A stretch of DNA of 64,000 nucleotides from Guyanagaster necrorhizus (taxonomy: Eukaryota; Basidiomycota; Agaricomycetes; Agaricales; Physalacriaceae), in the NCBI RefSeq assembly GCF_019112545.1, contig NW_025064885.1:1390139-1454138 (forward strand), in the 5' to 3' direction. Under the pieces are notes generated by a model that searched no databases, had not been told where the DNA came from, and saw nothing but the letters and a program-made list of their open reading frames with translations. Shown here one piece after another: positions 36,130-47,829 of the stretch (its first letter is position 1; every line of letters starts with the position of its first letter). A program made the translations under genes and the position numbers.

Positions 36130-37853
36130 CAAGTGATTCTGCTAGCTCAGCCAAGGACTTCACTGGTGTGTCACAAGTAGCTATAGAATAGACTTATATG
36201 CCCTCTGTAGATAATACTATTTATACACATTCAAATATACTCTGAGTTCTCACTACTGATACACTGAAAGAATTGTAGAAAGACCAAGCTCAAATGCCTA
36301 TGGGTCAAACAGAAGGAGAGACCCCCTCTGAATGGCTGAAGCCATTCAACACCAAATGGATCTGACAGACTATAAAGAAAGCACAAGAAATGGAGAAAGC
36401 AATTGCTATACTCCAAAACTGGATCCACCACACTCAGATCAGTGAAGTAGATGATGACTTAGTAAAAGGGCTATGAAGGGCAGAGCAATAGAGAGCATTG
36501 GAATGGCTTGATCAACTCTGAGGACCAAAGAAATACATCCAAAGACAAAAAACTTATAGGTAGGACCTCACCACTAAGGCATAGATCCAAACCCTTATGA
36601 GTCATGCAGACTTCACTATAGCCACACTGATTGACACTGATTGCACAGGAAGTTTGATCAACCAGGCTTTTATCAACAAGCACTATCTTTCTACTAAAGC
36701 TACCACAGCCCCAATCTCTGTCTACAATGCAGACAGAATAAAAAATCAGACAGAATCCATTATAGAGTTTGTAGAGCTTCAACTAACCATTGGAGATCAT
36801 TCAAAATGAATCAATCTGACTGTTACTAAACTAGAGACCAAGAAACTCTTCCTTGGCCATGACTGGCTGATCTATTATAACCCACTGATCAACTGGAAAA
36901 CTGGCAGAATCACCTTCACCAGATGTCACTGCTGAAAACCCCATTCATTCTTCTTGACACTGACTTTAATGACCAATGGGACAAGGAGATAGAGAATGGA
37001 GAAACTATCTTGGCTGTCAACATAGACTCTGCAGCATGTATATGCACTATCTATCATGCTAATAATCTAGCAGTAAAAGCCAATAAACAGAAGGAGGTCA
37101 TGATATTTAAGGAGATAGTTTCTGAATGGGCAAGGAACTATCAAGACTTGTTTATGAAGGAAAGTTTTGATGAGCTTCCAGATCCAAAACTATGAGATTA
37201 TGCAATTGAATTAGTACCCAATACTAATGCTAATCTCAACTGCAAAATGTATCTCCTCAGTCATCTTGAATAGCAGGAACTCAATGAGTTTCTCAACAAG
37301 AACCTTACCAGCAGACAGATCCAGGTGTCTAAATTACTAATAGCCTCTCTCTTCTTTTTTGTCAAGAAGAAAGACAGCAAACTTCAGCTAGTCTAGGACT
37401 ATCACAAGCTAAATGAGATGACTATCAAGAACTGATACTCTCTACCTCTTATATTGGAACTGATGGACAAACTCTGAGGCATCTGATTTTATATCAAACT
37501 TGATATTCACTGGAGGTACAACAATATTTGAATCAAGAGAGATGAGTGGAAGACTGTCTTCTAGATAAACTGAAGGTTGTTCAAGCTGATGGTCATATTC
37601 TTTGGGTTAATGAACTCCTCCACTATCTTTCAGTGGATGATGAATGGTATCTTTAAAGACTTCATCACTATAGAGAAGGTAACTATATACTTGGATGACA
37701 TTTTAATCATGTCAAGAGATAGAGAGGAATACTGATCCCTTGTACAATGAGTTCTTGCTCTGATGCAAAAACATGAACTCTTTCTTAAAGCTGAGAAGTG
37801 TGAATTTAAGATGTTAGAGATGAAATATTTAGGAGTCATTATCAGTGAGGAGA
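36130..37853 (+). pseudogene. pol: D pol: protease and RT, truncated
   Basis: The protease at about 36620-36940 keeps Asp, but its motif reads L-I-D-T-D-C. The RT at about 37195-37853 has an intact YLDDILIMS box near 37690 and MKYLGVIISEES before the break. RNase H, integrase and chromodomain are missing. Many TGA/TAG stops are present. Confidence 0.84.
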
Positions 37854-37912
37854 GTGTGAGGTAGCTTCTGTTTATCATGTGTTTCTGCTCACATGATGCT
37901 TGGGTCTAATAT
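37854..37912 (+). repeat. LTR tail fragment (about 59 bp) at the D/G junction
   Basis: GTGAGGTAGCTTCTGTTTATC through GATGCTTGGGTCTAATA matches the last bases of the E LTRs (28673-28729). It is not part of a full LTR: the sequence to its left is D's RT and the sequence to its right is the start of another RT. Confidence 0.8.
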
Positions 37913-39210
37913 AATTCCTAACACAAACACCAATCTTGACTGTAAAACCTACTCTCTCAGAAACAATAAACAGCAGGAGCTTGATAAGTTTCTTGACAAA
38001 AACTTATCCAGTGAGAGAATCTGACTATCCAAATCTCCAATGGTGTCACCATTCTTCTTTGTCAGAAAGAAGGATAGAAAGCTTCAATCAGTATAAGACT
38101 ATTGAAAGCTTAATGAGATGACCATCAAAAACTGGTATCTCCTTCTATTGATCTCAGAATTAATGGATAAACTAAAAGGGCTCAGATACTATATAAAACT
38201 TGATGTCTAATGGGGATACAATAACATGCAGATCAAGGAGGGCAATGAGTGGAAGGCAGTCTTCTAAACCAATCAGAGATTGTTTGAACCAACTGTGATA
38301 TTTTTTGAGCTAATCAATTTATTTACAACATTCTAATAGATGATAAATGACATTTTCCAGGACCTCATCACCACTAAAAAGGTCACCATCTACCTCAACA
38401 ATATTCTAATCATGTCAAAAACAAAGAAGGAGCACAGAAGACTGTTATGACAAGTGCTAGCCCTAATAAGAAAACACAAGTTATTCCTCAAGGCAGAGAA
38501 GTGTGAGTTTGAAATGCTCAAAACTGAGTACCTCAGAGTAATCATCAGCAAGAGGAGCATTCGAATGGACCCTGTCAAGATCACAGGTGTCACTAAATGG
38601 CCAGAGCCCATAAAAAAGAAGGAGCTTCAATCATTCCTAGGATTCACAAACTTCTATCAATAGTTTATTTGAGACTACAGTAAGATAGTTCAGCCTATAA
38701 CATAATTCATGAAAAACATTTCTTGGACATAGGGATTTTCTCAGCAGACTGCCTTTAATGATCTCAAGAGGTGGTTGGCTGAAGATGTGATTCTTGTGAT
38801 CCTGATGCAAGAAGGAAAATTCCAGGTGGAAGCTGATTCCAGTGAGAGAGCTATTGAGGCTGTATTATCCCAACTTCAAAAAGAAAAATAGCAACCCATA
38901 GCCTTCCTCTCTAAGGCCTTGTCAGTCATAGAATGAAATTATGAAATCTATGATAAGGAGTTACTCACCATAGTGCTTGCTCTGAAAGAGTGGAGGCATT
39001 ATCTGATCAGAGCAGTAGAAGTGTTCAAAATTTAGACAGATCATCAAAATCTTCGATATTTCTGACAACCCCAGAAGCTAAACTGATGACAAGCAAGATG
39101 AGTGACAGAACTCAGTCAATACTAATACACTCTGCACCACAAGACAGGGGCCACCAATAAGAAAGCCAATCTTCTTAGCTGATAAGCTGACCATAATCAG
39201 GGAGGACAAG
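37913..39210 (+). pseudogene. pol: G pol, first part: RT and RNase H
   Basis: The RT begins at the [19 protein letters not shown] segment. The catalytic box reads YLNNIL near 38390: both Asp are changed to Asn, the most damaged box of the set. RLRVIIS-type words and LGFTNFYQ (about 38640) mark the RT end. RNase H at about 38820-39205 has EADSSERAIEAVLSQ and IYDKELLTIVLALKEW. It breaks off in the QGGQ spacer where H is inserted. Confidence 0.84.
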
Positions 39211-39727
39211 TGTTAAGCTCAAACTCTATATGACTGATAACATGTGATAAACTAACAGAACCTTGCACTTTGAGTTATACTGTTAGAGTTCACTGATGTG
39301 CTATCAGTGGTGTGTGATCAAGGCATTTGCAAGTGGCTCGAGATAGGATGGTAGAGAATAAACTTTAGCTTGAAGCTGGAGTATTACAGCGAGAGCTATA
39401 CTACTTAAATACTGTTCTGTTATCTGGCTATTAATAAATATTCACAAAAGATATTGTCTGTCATAGAGCTGTTACCCCTGCTATTGCCAGGCTCTCCACA
39501 AAAGCTGTTGTCCTGCTGTTGTGCTGTTACTGCTGCACCACTTTTTGGGGACAAAAGGAGTATTGTCTCTCCCTTCACAGCATACAGCAGCATGATAGAG
39601 CAATGACCAACTGGATTGCTGAGCTAAGCCTTCCCATGATCCTAAGTGCTGGTCTAAGCACTCTGACTAAGCAAAGATAGGGGTTATTTCCAAGAAAAAG
39701 AAAAAGAGAAAAGAAAAAATTGTAACA
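39211..39727 (-). repeat. H 3' LTR
   Basis: On the minus strand it starts TGTTACAATTTTTTC and ends GAGCTTAACA. It is about 55-80 bp longer than the B, D, E and J LTRs because of an extra middle segment (about 39440-39600) rich in CTGTTGT-type words. Differences from the other H LTR appear to be almost all transitions. Confidence 0.94.
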
Positions 39728-39779
39728 TTACCCTCTCCTTAAGACCATCATCCTGATGGTTAAGTTAGGGTAAGTCATC

Positions 39780-42700
39780 TTAGCCAGTCACAGTGTCAGC
39801 TTCTCCATCCTTGCTTGGAGATTGCTCTTCACTGTATGTTCCCACCATTTCTGGCTTGTCCATTGAAGCATCAGCATCTTCATCCTCTATAACCCGAGTT
39901 GTATTGGCAGATATTGATGGAAGCTTCTCCTTGTCATAGACTTTTCTCATTGCTACATGTTCTCTGTTGGCAGCAGATGAACATATTTGATCAGGGCTAA
40001 TATTGAACATGACCCCTTTTGCATCCAGTTTGTTGATTTGTTGTTTGTAATCATAGATTGCTTTTTCTGTGTCCATATATTTTTCATTTACCCACTGGTT
40101 GGATTCAGGTCCATAGTCTTTTCAGTTGACCAAGTAGTTGATGGTTGTTTTCATGTCTCTGCTTTGTGCTTTGACCTTTTGTGTTTTATAGTTTAGCACC
40201 TCATCAATTTCATAGTATTCTTCATCATTGATTAATTCTGGTGGTGGTGGAGATGGTCATTCCTGGTTTGGAAAGGTGGGCACAATGTATGGCATCAGTA
40301 ACATCCCATTGAAGACATTATGGACCTTCCAGGTCATTGGCAATTGTAGTTTGTATGCAGAGCTGCCAATTTTGGCAACAACTTTGAACAGTCCTGTTTG
40401 TTTGTCTGCTAGTTTTTGTTTGAGTCTCAGTAAATGGAGGTTTGTTGTGTCCAACCAAACTTTGTCATTGGCTGAATATTCATGTGGGAGTCAACAATGT
40501 TTGTCATATTGCTTTTTCATTGTTTTGGCTGCTTTTTCATTGTTTTGGCAGCTTTTTCAAGAGCTATTCTCATTTTTTTATGGATTTTTGCTATTGTAGT
40601 TGCAAAGTCTGATGAAGCTGGTGTCATCATGTGTATCTGTTCAGTTTGTGCAACTGGTGGGTTTCATCCATAGTTGACAAAGAAAGGTGTTTTTCCAGTT
40701 GCTGAGTGAATTCTGTTGTTATGTTGGAATGTGGCTAATGCAAGCCATTCTGTCCAATCGTCCTGTTGGTAATTGATGAAAAGTCAAAGATACTTTTCAA
40801 CTTCTTGATTTACTCGTTCCATTTGACCATCTGTTTGGAAATGATATGCCATCGAGGCATTTTGTTTGATGTTGAGGAGTCAGTACAAGTTGTCTAAGAA
40901 CTTAGAGATAAATTATAGTCCTCTGTCTGAAATCATGATTTAAGGCATGCCATATTTTGCATAAACCTCATTCCATAGGATTTTTGCCCATCCTTCTGAT
41001 ATTAACTCTGTTGAACAAGTGATTAGGATGATTGCTTTCAAGAAGCAATCAACTATGACAATGATTGCATTATAGCCATCACTTTCCAGAAGTCTGGTTA
41101 TCATGTCGACTGAGATATGAGTCCATAGTGATAAAGAGACCTCATTCAGGTGCAGTGGGGCTGCTCTGGGTTGTGTTGAAGTCTTGCCCTATTGACAGGC
41201 TTCACAGGCCTTGACATATCAGATGATATCATAGTCCATTTTTGGCCACCAATATTCTCTCAAGACCAATTCCTTTGTTTTGGCAACCTCTGGATGTCCA
41301 GCAATTGCATGATCATGGCATGTGGTGATGATGTTGCCATAGAGTCATTGATCCTTCAGGATATAAATCTGTCTATCATAATGAATAAATCCCTCTTCTT
41401 TTTTCAGTTCCCACTCATGATTAAGTAATAGAGCAATCCTTTGATTCTATTTATGGGGGTTTCAGGTAGCACTTTTGATGTGTTCATGCATTTTCTCTTC
41501 CATAGGCATAATCATTACTCAGAAGTGTTCTGGTCATAGGAGTATAACCTCATTGTTGTTGTCTCCTCCTTGATTATGATCAGCTCTGCAGCTAAGAAAA
41601 TCCACCTTCTTGTTTGCTGCACTAGCTTTGTGTTGCAATGTATATTTGTATTTGGATAGTTCTATGACCCATCTAGCTTATCGGTGATTAAGTTTTTGGG
41701 GTTGTTGAAAGTATCACAAGTTCTGGTGATTTGTCCAGATCTCAAAGGTATGACTGGCTCCAATGAGATAATGCCACCACTCTGTGAGAGTGAGCATTAT
41801 GGTGAGGAGTTTTTTATCATAGATTTCATAATTTCACTCAGTCATGGTGAGCACCTTAGACATGAAGGTGACAGGTCACTATTTGCTATCCTGTTCTTGT
41901 GAAAGGACAGCTCCAATAGCACCTTTGCTGGAGTCAGCTTCTATCCTGAACCTCCCATTCTGACTTGGTATGGCCAAGATGACATCTTCAGTTAATCAGC
42001 ATTTGAGATCATCAAATGCTGCTTGTTGGGAAATTCCCCAGGTCTATGGGGAATTTCTGGTTAATTGTGTTATTGGTCAGACTATTTTGCTGTAATCCTG
42101 GATAAAGCAGTGATAGAAGTTGGTGAATCCAAGGAACGATTGCAGTTCTTTCTTCTTTGTCGGTTCCAGCCATTTAGCTACTCTTGTCACTTTGACAGGA
42201 TCCATCTTGATGCTTCCTTTGCTGATAATAACTCTAAGGTATTTGGTTTCTAATACCTTGAAGTCACATTTTTCAGCCTTGAGAAAGAGTCAGTGCTTCC
42301 TCATTAGAGCTAGTACTTATCATACTATCCTTTAGTGTTTCTCCTTGGTTTTAGACATAATGAGTATGTCATCTAAGTAGATCATTATCTTCCCAGTGGC
42401 AATGAGATTTTTAAAGATATCATTCATCATCCACTGAAATGTGGCTGGTGAATTGGTGAGTCCAAAGAATATAATCATCAGTTTGAACAACCTGTGGTTG
42501 GTTTGAAAAGTGGCCTTCCATTTATCACTCTCTTTGATGCACACATTATTATACCTCCACTGGACATCCAACTTGGTGTAGTATTTGGCACCTCAAAGTT
42601 TGTCCATTAATTCTGAAATTAGAGGAAGTGGGTAATGATTCTTGATTGTCATCTCATTAAGCTTCTGATAATCTTGCACCAGTCGGAGTTTCCCATCCTT

Positions 42701-44047
42701 CTTCTTGACAAAGAAGAAGGGGGAGACCATTGGTGATTTTGATGGTTGAATCCTTCCACTGGATAAGTTTTCTTTAAGAAACTTATCTAATTCTTGTTGT
42801 TTATTATTGCTAAGTGGGTAGCACTTGCAATCTAGGTTGGCATTCAAATTGGAAATTAGTTTGATGACATGATCCCAGGGCTTTGGATTGGGTAGTTCAT
42901 CAAAACTTTTCTTTTTGAATAAGTCCTGATAATCTCATGCCCATTCTGATACCAGTTCTTTGAATGTTCTTTCCTCTTTATCAGCATTGGCTTTTGCTGC
43001 TAGGTCATTAGCATGGTGCATTGCTCGAATGCTAATAGCTCTTTGTAAGTTGATGGCAAGGATTGTCTCACCATCTTCTATTTCTTCATCCCACTGGTCT
43101 TCAGGGTCTTCGTCTGGTAATTCAAATGGAATTTTCTGGCAATGGCATCAAGTGAAGATGATGCGACCAGTTTTCCAATTAATCAATAGATTGTGTTGAA
43201 TCAGCCAATCATGACCAAGGAATACTTCTTTGGTTCCTAAATCAGTCACTGCTAGGTCAATTCATTCTGAATGATTACTGATAGTGAGTCTAAGCTCAAC
43301 ATATTCAGTGATTAATCTGGCCTGATTCTTTGTTCTGTCTGCATTGTAAACTGGAATAGGTGCTGCCATGGCCTGAGTGGGGAGTTTATGCTTGTTGACA
43401 AAAGCTTGATTGATTGAACTCCCTGTGCAGCCACTATTGATCAGAGCTGTGACTGCATGGGTAGATCGAGATGTTAATGTCTCGATCTGGACTTTGGTCA
43501 ATAAGTCTTGTCCTGGGGATTTGAATCATCAGATAAATTTCCTCAGTCCATGTAGTTCATCAAGCCATTCTAAGGCTCGACATCATTCTGTGACTCATAT
43601 TCCAGTGATCATATTATCAATCACTTCTTCGACTTGGGTCTTGTGTATCCAATTCTTGAGTACGGTTTTTGCTGCTGCTTTATTATTAGCATCTTTGATG
43701 GCCTGCTAAGTCCATTCAGTGTTGAATGGCTTCAGCCAATTAGTGGAGCTCTCTACCCCTGTTCAGCCTATTGGCAATTGAGTGCCTTTTAAAGTATTAG
43801 CTTGATGAACTTTTGGTGAGGACTCATCTGTTTTAGGACTCTCTGTCCTTCTTTGGCCATATATTGGCAATTGAATGTTAAAATCTGGTTCCTTAGGCAA
43901 TTTGCATTTATGAGTAATGAGATTGGGTATATTTGAATGCATGCATAATTTAGATATAGGGGGTACTACAGAGAGAGAATTATCAGTCTGTCCAGCAGTC
44001 TGTGACCCGTTACTCATGTTCTTGGCTGAGTCAGTAGAATTGCTCAC
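39780..44047 (-). pseudogene. pol: H pol with C-terminal acidic extension
   Basis: On the minus strand the protease is at about 43500-43120 and reads L-I-N-S-G-C (Asn codon at 43436-43438). The RT at about 42850-42100 has [11 protein letters not shown] intact. RNase H spans about 42040-41560. The integrase spans about 41430-40260 with ISDRGL present. A chromodomain lies at about 40190-40060. Pol does not stop after the KAIYDY helix as J, E and G do. It runs on for about 90 residues to the stop at 39780, with a D/E/S-rich stretch (VIEDEDADASMDKPE). Readable stretches without stops are long (42847-42593, 42571-42332, 40076-39780). Confidence 0.88.
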
Positions 44048-47000
44048 TGCTTAGCCTTGTCTTTTACCTCCTTGGCCTTATTGTCTTGGCTGAAATCCTG
44101 TTCTTCCTTCATCAGCTCAGCAATCTGCACCCAAATATCTTCTCATATGCATTTGTTCTTCTTCTGGAGACAGTTTTGTGCTATATAGTCCTTCTGGCCA
44201 TAATTAAAATATTTTCCCTCTTTCTTGAGATGATCCACATCCATCAGCTGACCTATTCCAGTATATGTTGTGCCCATACCAGTTTGCTTTTCACTGAAGG
44301 AGGAAGTTAGGGTCAAGCCCACAGACCTGATGGATGTGGTCACAGCAGAGGCAGAAGGCCTGTTGCCTTGTCTCTGGTTTCTGTGAGTCCCTCATGATAG
44401 GGTTGCTGACTCTGCCTTCTATTGTTGCTGCTCTTTGTACATAGTAGTAATTCAGGCCTTTCATTCTTTATACCCAACTGGTATTCTCTGACTGATATTG
44501 GAGATAAAGATAAGATAGGAGGCCAGTATATCCATCTTCATATACTCCACCATTCACCCAGAGTCGGCAATGTCATCTCAGACTCCAGCAAGTTTACTGA
44601 GTCATTCCAATTCATCGAAGTAGTCAGCAGCAGACTTTCTGGCTATCTTAAAGTCCTTCATCTTCTGCTTGTAGACTTTTTGGATGGCTGGATCAGTGAA
44701 TTTGTTGATGATCATTTGTTTAAAGACTGGCCATGAGAGATATCAGTGATGGGTCCTCATAGTAGACCAGAACATCAGAGAAATTAAAACCCACCATGTT
44801 TTGGCTTTGTCAGCCATATGAGTTGCCACAAATGTGACCTTGTATATGTTGGTGAGAAAGTATGAGGCAAATACCTGGAAGTATTGGTCGCAGTTGACCA
44901 GGAATCGGTTGATATCATCAGAGGCCCCTTTAAAGAGTCATGACTCTGATACCAGGACTGGCTTGATGTTAAGAATTTATGCTCCTACATCAAGGGTGGG
45001 CATTAGGTTTGGCTATCCTCCAGCAGGTGGCCTCAACCAGCTGCTTGGGGGCTCTGGGAAACAGTGGAGGGAGCCATCATCAGCAATGAGACTCTTCGGC
45101 AGAGGAACTGACTTCCACACAATTCGCCTGTTCTAGACAGTCCAGCTCTGGGCAAGTGCCATAGGGTTATCTTCCATGGAGACTGGCTCAGCATGCTCTA
45201 GTTCTTTACTGCCCTCAGCTTCATCTGATGGTGGCTGTCTGACAAATGGCCACAGCATCAGCATTCGCCATAGGTTTGAGTAGTGGCTGCTCAGCTGGAG
45301 TTGGCCCTTAGAGAGCTGAGATGCTGTGCTTCAGACAGCCAAGATGGTGAACAAGTATCTTGATGATATCATTCAGATTGTTGGTGCTATATTGGCTGGC
45401 TGACTCAGCACAATACTCAGTATCCAAGATCTTAGCATCATGCTGTACTTAGCTCTGTACAGTGGTAACATCTGCATCTGATGTCCTAAATATCTTTTAT
45501 TATAAATAAAAATGGCCTGTTCAGTGGCTGCATATTGTAAAATTTCCATGTGCTCAACATAGTTGGCAGTGGTATACCTCTATCCCATGAGTGACACCAA
45601 CCAGGTGTCATCCATCTATAAGGTTGTTGTTCCCTCCCAAAACAAATCTATAATGTTCTTTTTGCATGTCTCCTGTGCTAATTCTTTCTGCTTCTCTTTA
45701 TGCATGTGTATGTTCCATGAGCTGACCCAGTCAGTTGGAGGACCCTCAACTACCTCGTCTCAGTTCTTCTCCCTCTCATCATCTGTGTCTCTGCTGGTGG
45801 TCTCACTGCCCACATCTCTCTCGAGGAGGAAACTGTCATGCAGGTCGTAGATCTCTGAGGTGGCCATGCTGGGGCTGTGTGCTGGGTCTGGCATTATCAG
45901 GCCTAGGTCAAGGAGCAGGCTGCTGCTCAGACTGTTCTGGTGGCTCTTTGACACTTGTTACTGTTCTTAGTGCCATTGCTCTGTGATATCAGCAGAAGTT
46001 CCTGTAAAATCTCAGATTGAAGAAGAGAGCCACAAAGCTCCCATCAAGGAACTTCTTGAGGTCTCTGGTAGGGTCAATACTTTCATCATCTCCCCTGATT
46101 GTCCCTCTGTTCTATGGTATTCCTCCTCCTTAGACCAAAATATTGTCTGTCTCTGCAATAGTATCAGTCTCATAAGATAATGGGCAGTCATCATTGAGGT
46201 CGGGCTGCACCTCGCCCTCATTGGTGTCTGCCCAGGAGTTGGGCTCAGTGGTAGGAGTGGCAGGTTCCTGGAAGGATGAGTTAGAGGTGGTGGTTCCAAT
46301 GAGGGTGTTAGTGCAACTACTCCCCTCATTTCTTCTTCGCTCTTCTGCTGCTCATGCTCAGAGATAGCACCCAAAAAGGGTGTTCTCTCTTATGATCTTA
46401 TTGTCAACATGTGCCTGCTCCTTTCTGTGCTCAAAAATATTATAGATACATTGAACTTGGTTCTCTCTGGGGAGGACTGTAGTGGCGGGGTTGGTTGGTT
46501 GTGCTCCCCCTGGAATCATTCATGCACTTGTTGCTCAGCTAGAATTACCACTAACTGAGCAGCGCTCCAACCAGTCAGCCTTGTTGGCAGTGGCTCATCA
46601 CTAGTGGTGCTTATTGCTGTTATCATTGCAGTATAGGTCATTATTGACCCCTGTTCTGTGATCAGTACTTCTACTTCATGCTGACATAGTTTGTCAGGAC
46701 CTATGGCCCCTGAAATTTCTGGTCCCTCGAGCTATCTGTGGGGCATCCAAGGAGTCTCTAGCATGGCATCCAATGCCAGTGCTAGGGATGAGAGTTGTTG
46801 TCCTGGTTGCTGAGATACTGTGCTGGAGGGATGGGATAGAGGTGTCAGGTCTGGATCATCGAAACCCCATAGCCCAAGAGTTTCCAGAGTTTCAGATGAC
46901 TGCTGTCAGGGGTCACAGAGGGTATATGTGCTGCTCCTCTTCTTCTCTAGGACATTCCTCAGTTGAGCTCCCAGAGATGTTTTTAGGGCTGGGTCCTTTT

Positions 47001-47251
47001 GTAGGTTGAAAGGACTGTCAGGCAGAGGCAGAGATGTCATGGAGAGGAAGGTCTGGTGTGACATTTCAGAGGATAGTTCGAATATGTTGAAATTTGTGAT
47101 AGTATCTGATTGTCTAAGCTACAATCAATTAGCATCTATAGTACAGCTGTATGATCACCAATAGACCGATCAAGATTCCTATGATAGAAGCCAAGAGTTC
47201 AAAAAACTTGTGAGTAAAGTTTAGATCTGAAGGGTTGAGAGCAAGGGGCAT
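44044..47251 (-). pseudogene. gag: H gag with hydrophobic N-terminus (broken)
   Basis: The ATG at 47251 lies 57 bases inside the 5' LTR end, as in B, E and J. The first residues read MPLALNPSDLNF, followed by LASIIGILIGLLVIIQL, a membrane-helix-like run without charge. A proline-rich and acidic middle follows. The block matching EILQYAAT..IFIYNKRY is near 45540-45470. The gag domain is at about 44990-44480. The knuckle region near 44230-44160 reads YFNYGQKDYIAQNC, with two Cys and the His changed to Tyr, so zinc binding is lost. It ends at TGA (44046-44044), overlapping pol in the -1 frame. Confidence 0.83.
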
Positions 47252-47294
47252 TTGGTTTCTCAGCACAATTGGGCTTGAGAAAGGGAAGCTAAAA

Positions 47295-47307
47295 GCTTTG
47301 AGCTAAT
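47295..47307 (-). promoter_or_regulatory. H primer-binding site for self-priming
   Basis: On the minus strand it reads TTAGCTCAAAGCT, one base inside the 5' LTR. It is the exact reverse complement of 13 bases within the same LTR (47474-47462 on the minus strand, AGCTTTGAGCTAA). A tRNA primer would need a site starting TGG, which is absent. The pairing fits a Tf1-like self-primer. Confidence 0.75.
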
Positions 47308-47308
47308 T

Positions 47309-47824
47309 ATTAAGCCCAAACTCCACATGACTAATAACATATGATAAACTAACAGAACCTCGCACTTCAGGTTATACTGTTAAAGTTCACTAATGCACTA
47401 TCAGTGGTGTGTGATCAAGGCATTTGCAAGTGGCTTGAGATAGGATGGTAGAGAATAAACTTTAGCTCAAAGCTGGAGTATTACAGTGAGAGCTACACTA
47501 CTTAAATACTGTTCTGTTATCTGACTATTAATAAATATTCACAAAAGATATTGTCTGTCATAGAGCTGTTACCTCTGCTGTTGCCAGGCTCTCCATAACA
47601 GCTGTTATCCTGCTATTGTGCTGTTACTGCTGCACTGCCTTTTGGGGACAAAAGGAGTATTGTCTCTCCCTTCACAGCATACAGCAGCACGATAGAGCAA
47701 TGACCAACTGGATTGCTGAGCTAAGCCTTCCCATGGTCCTAAGTGCTGGTTTAAGCACCCTGACTAAGCAAAGATAGGAGTCATTTCCAAGAAAAAGAAA
47801 AAGAGAAAAGGAAAAATTGTAACA
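47309..47824 (-). repeat. H 5' LTR
   Basis: The minus-strand start is TGTTACAATTTTTCC and the end is GGGCTTAATA (CA has become TA). The TATTTAAG-type box (CTTAAATAC on the plus strand, near 47503) lies just upstream of the self-primer word. ACAAG follows at 47825. Confidence 0.94.
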
Positions 47825-47829
47825 ACAAG

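Larger units (their letters stand above)
33579..37853 (+). mobile_element. Gypsy retrotransposon D, main part, 3' end lost
   Basis: This is the continuation of the element begun at 19589: the rest of gag, then protease and RT. It ends inside the RT at 37853, where a 59-bp LTR tail and another element's RT (G) follow. No 3' LTR of D is present in the window. Confidence 0.88.
39211..47824 (-). mobile_element. Complete gypsy retrotransposon H, minus strand, inserted in G
   Basis: H is 8614 bp with LTRs of 517 bp (39211-39727) and 516 bp (47309-47824) and the perfect duplication ACAAG (39206-39210 and 47825-47829). It belongs to the same superfamily as B, E and J but to a separate subfamily, with longer LTRs and an extra acidic tail after the chromodomain. 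RT and the integrase DRG word are intact, the zinc knuckle and the protease Asp are lost. Confidence 0.95.

Noticed and set aside
37854..37912. Solo LTR
   Set aside because: Only the last 59 bases of an LTR are present, with no TG start and no target duplication.
40228..40599. 123-codon plus-strand open frame
   Set aside because: It is antisense to H's integrase C-terminus on the minus strand, so it is a shadow frame.
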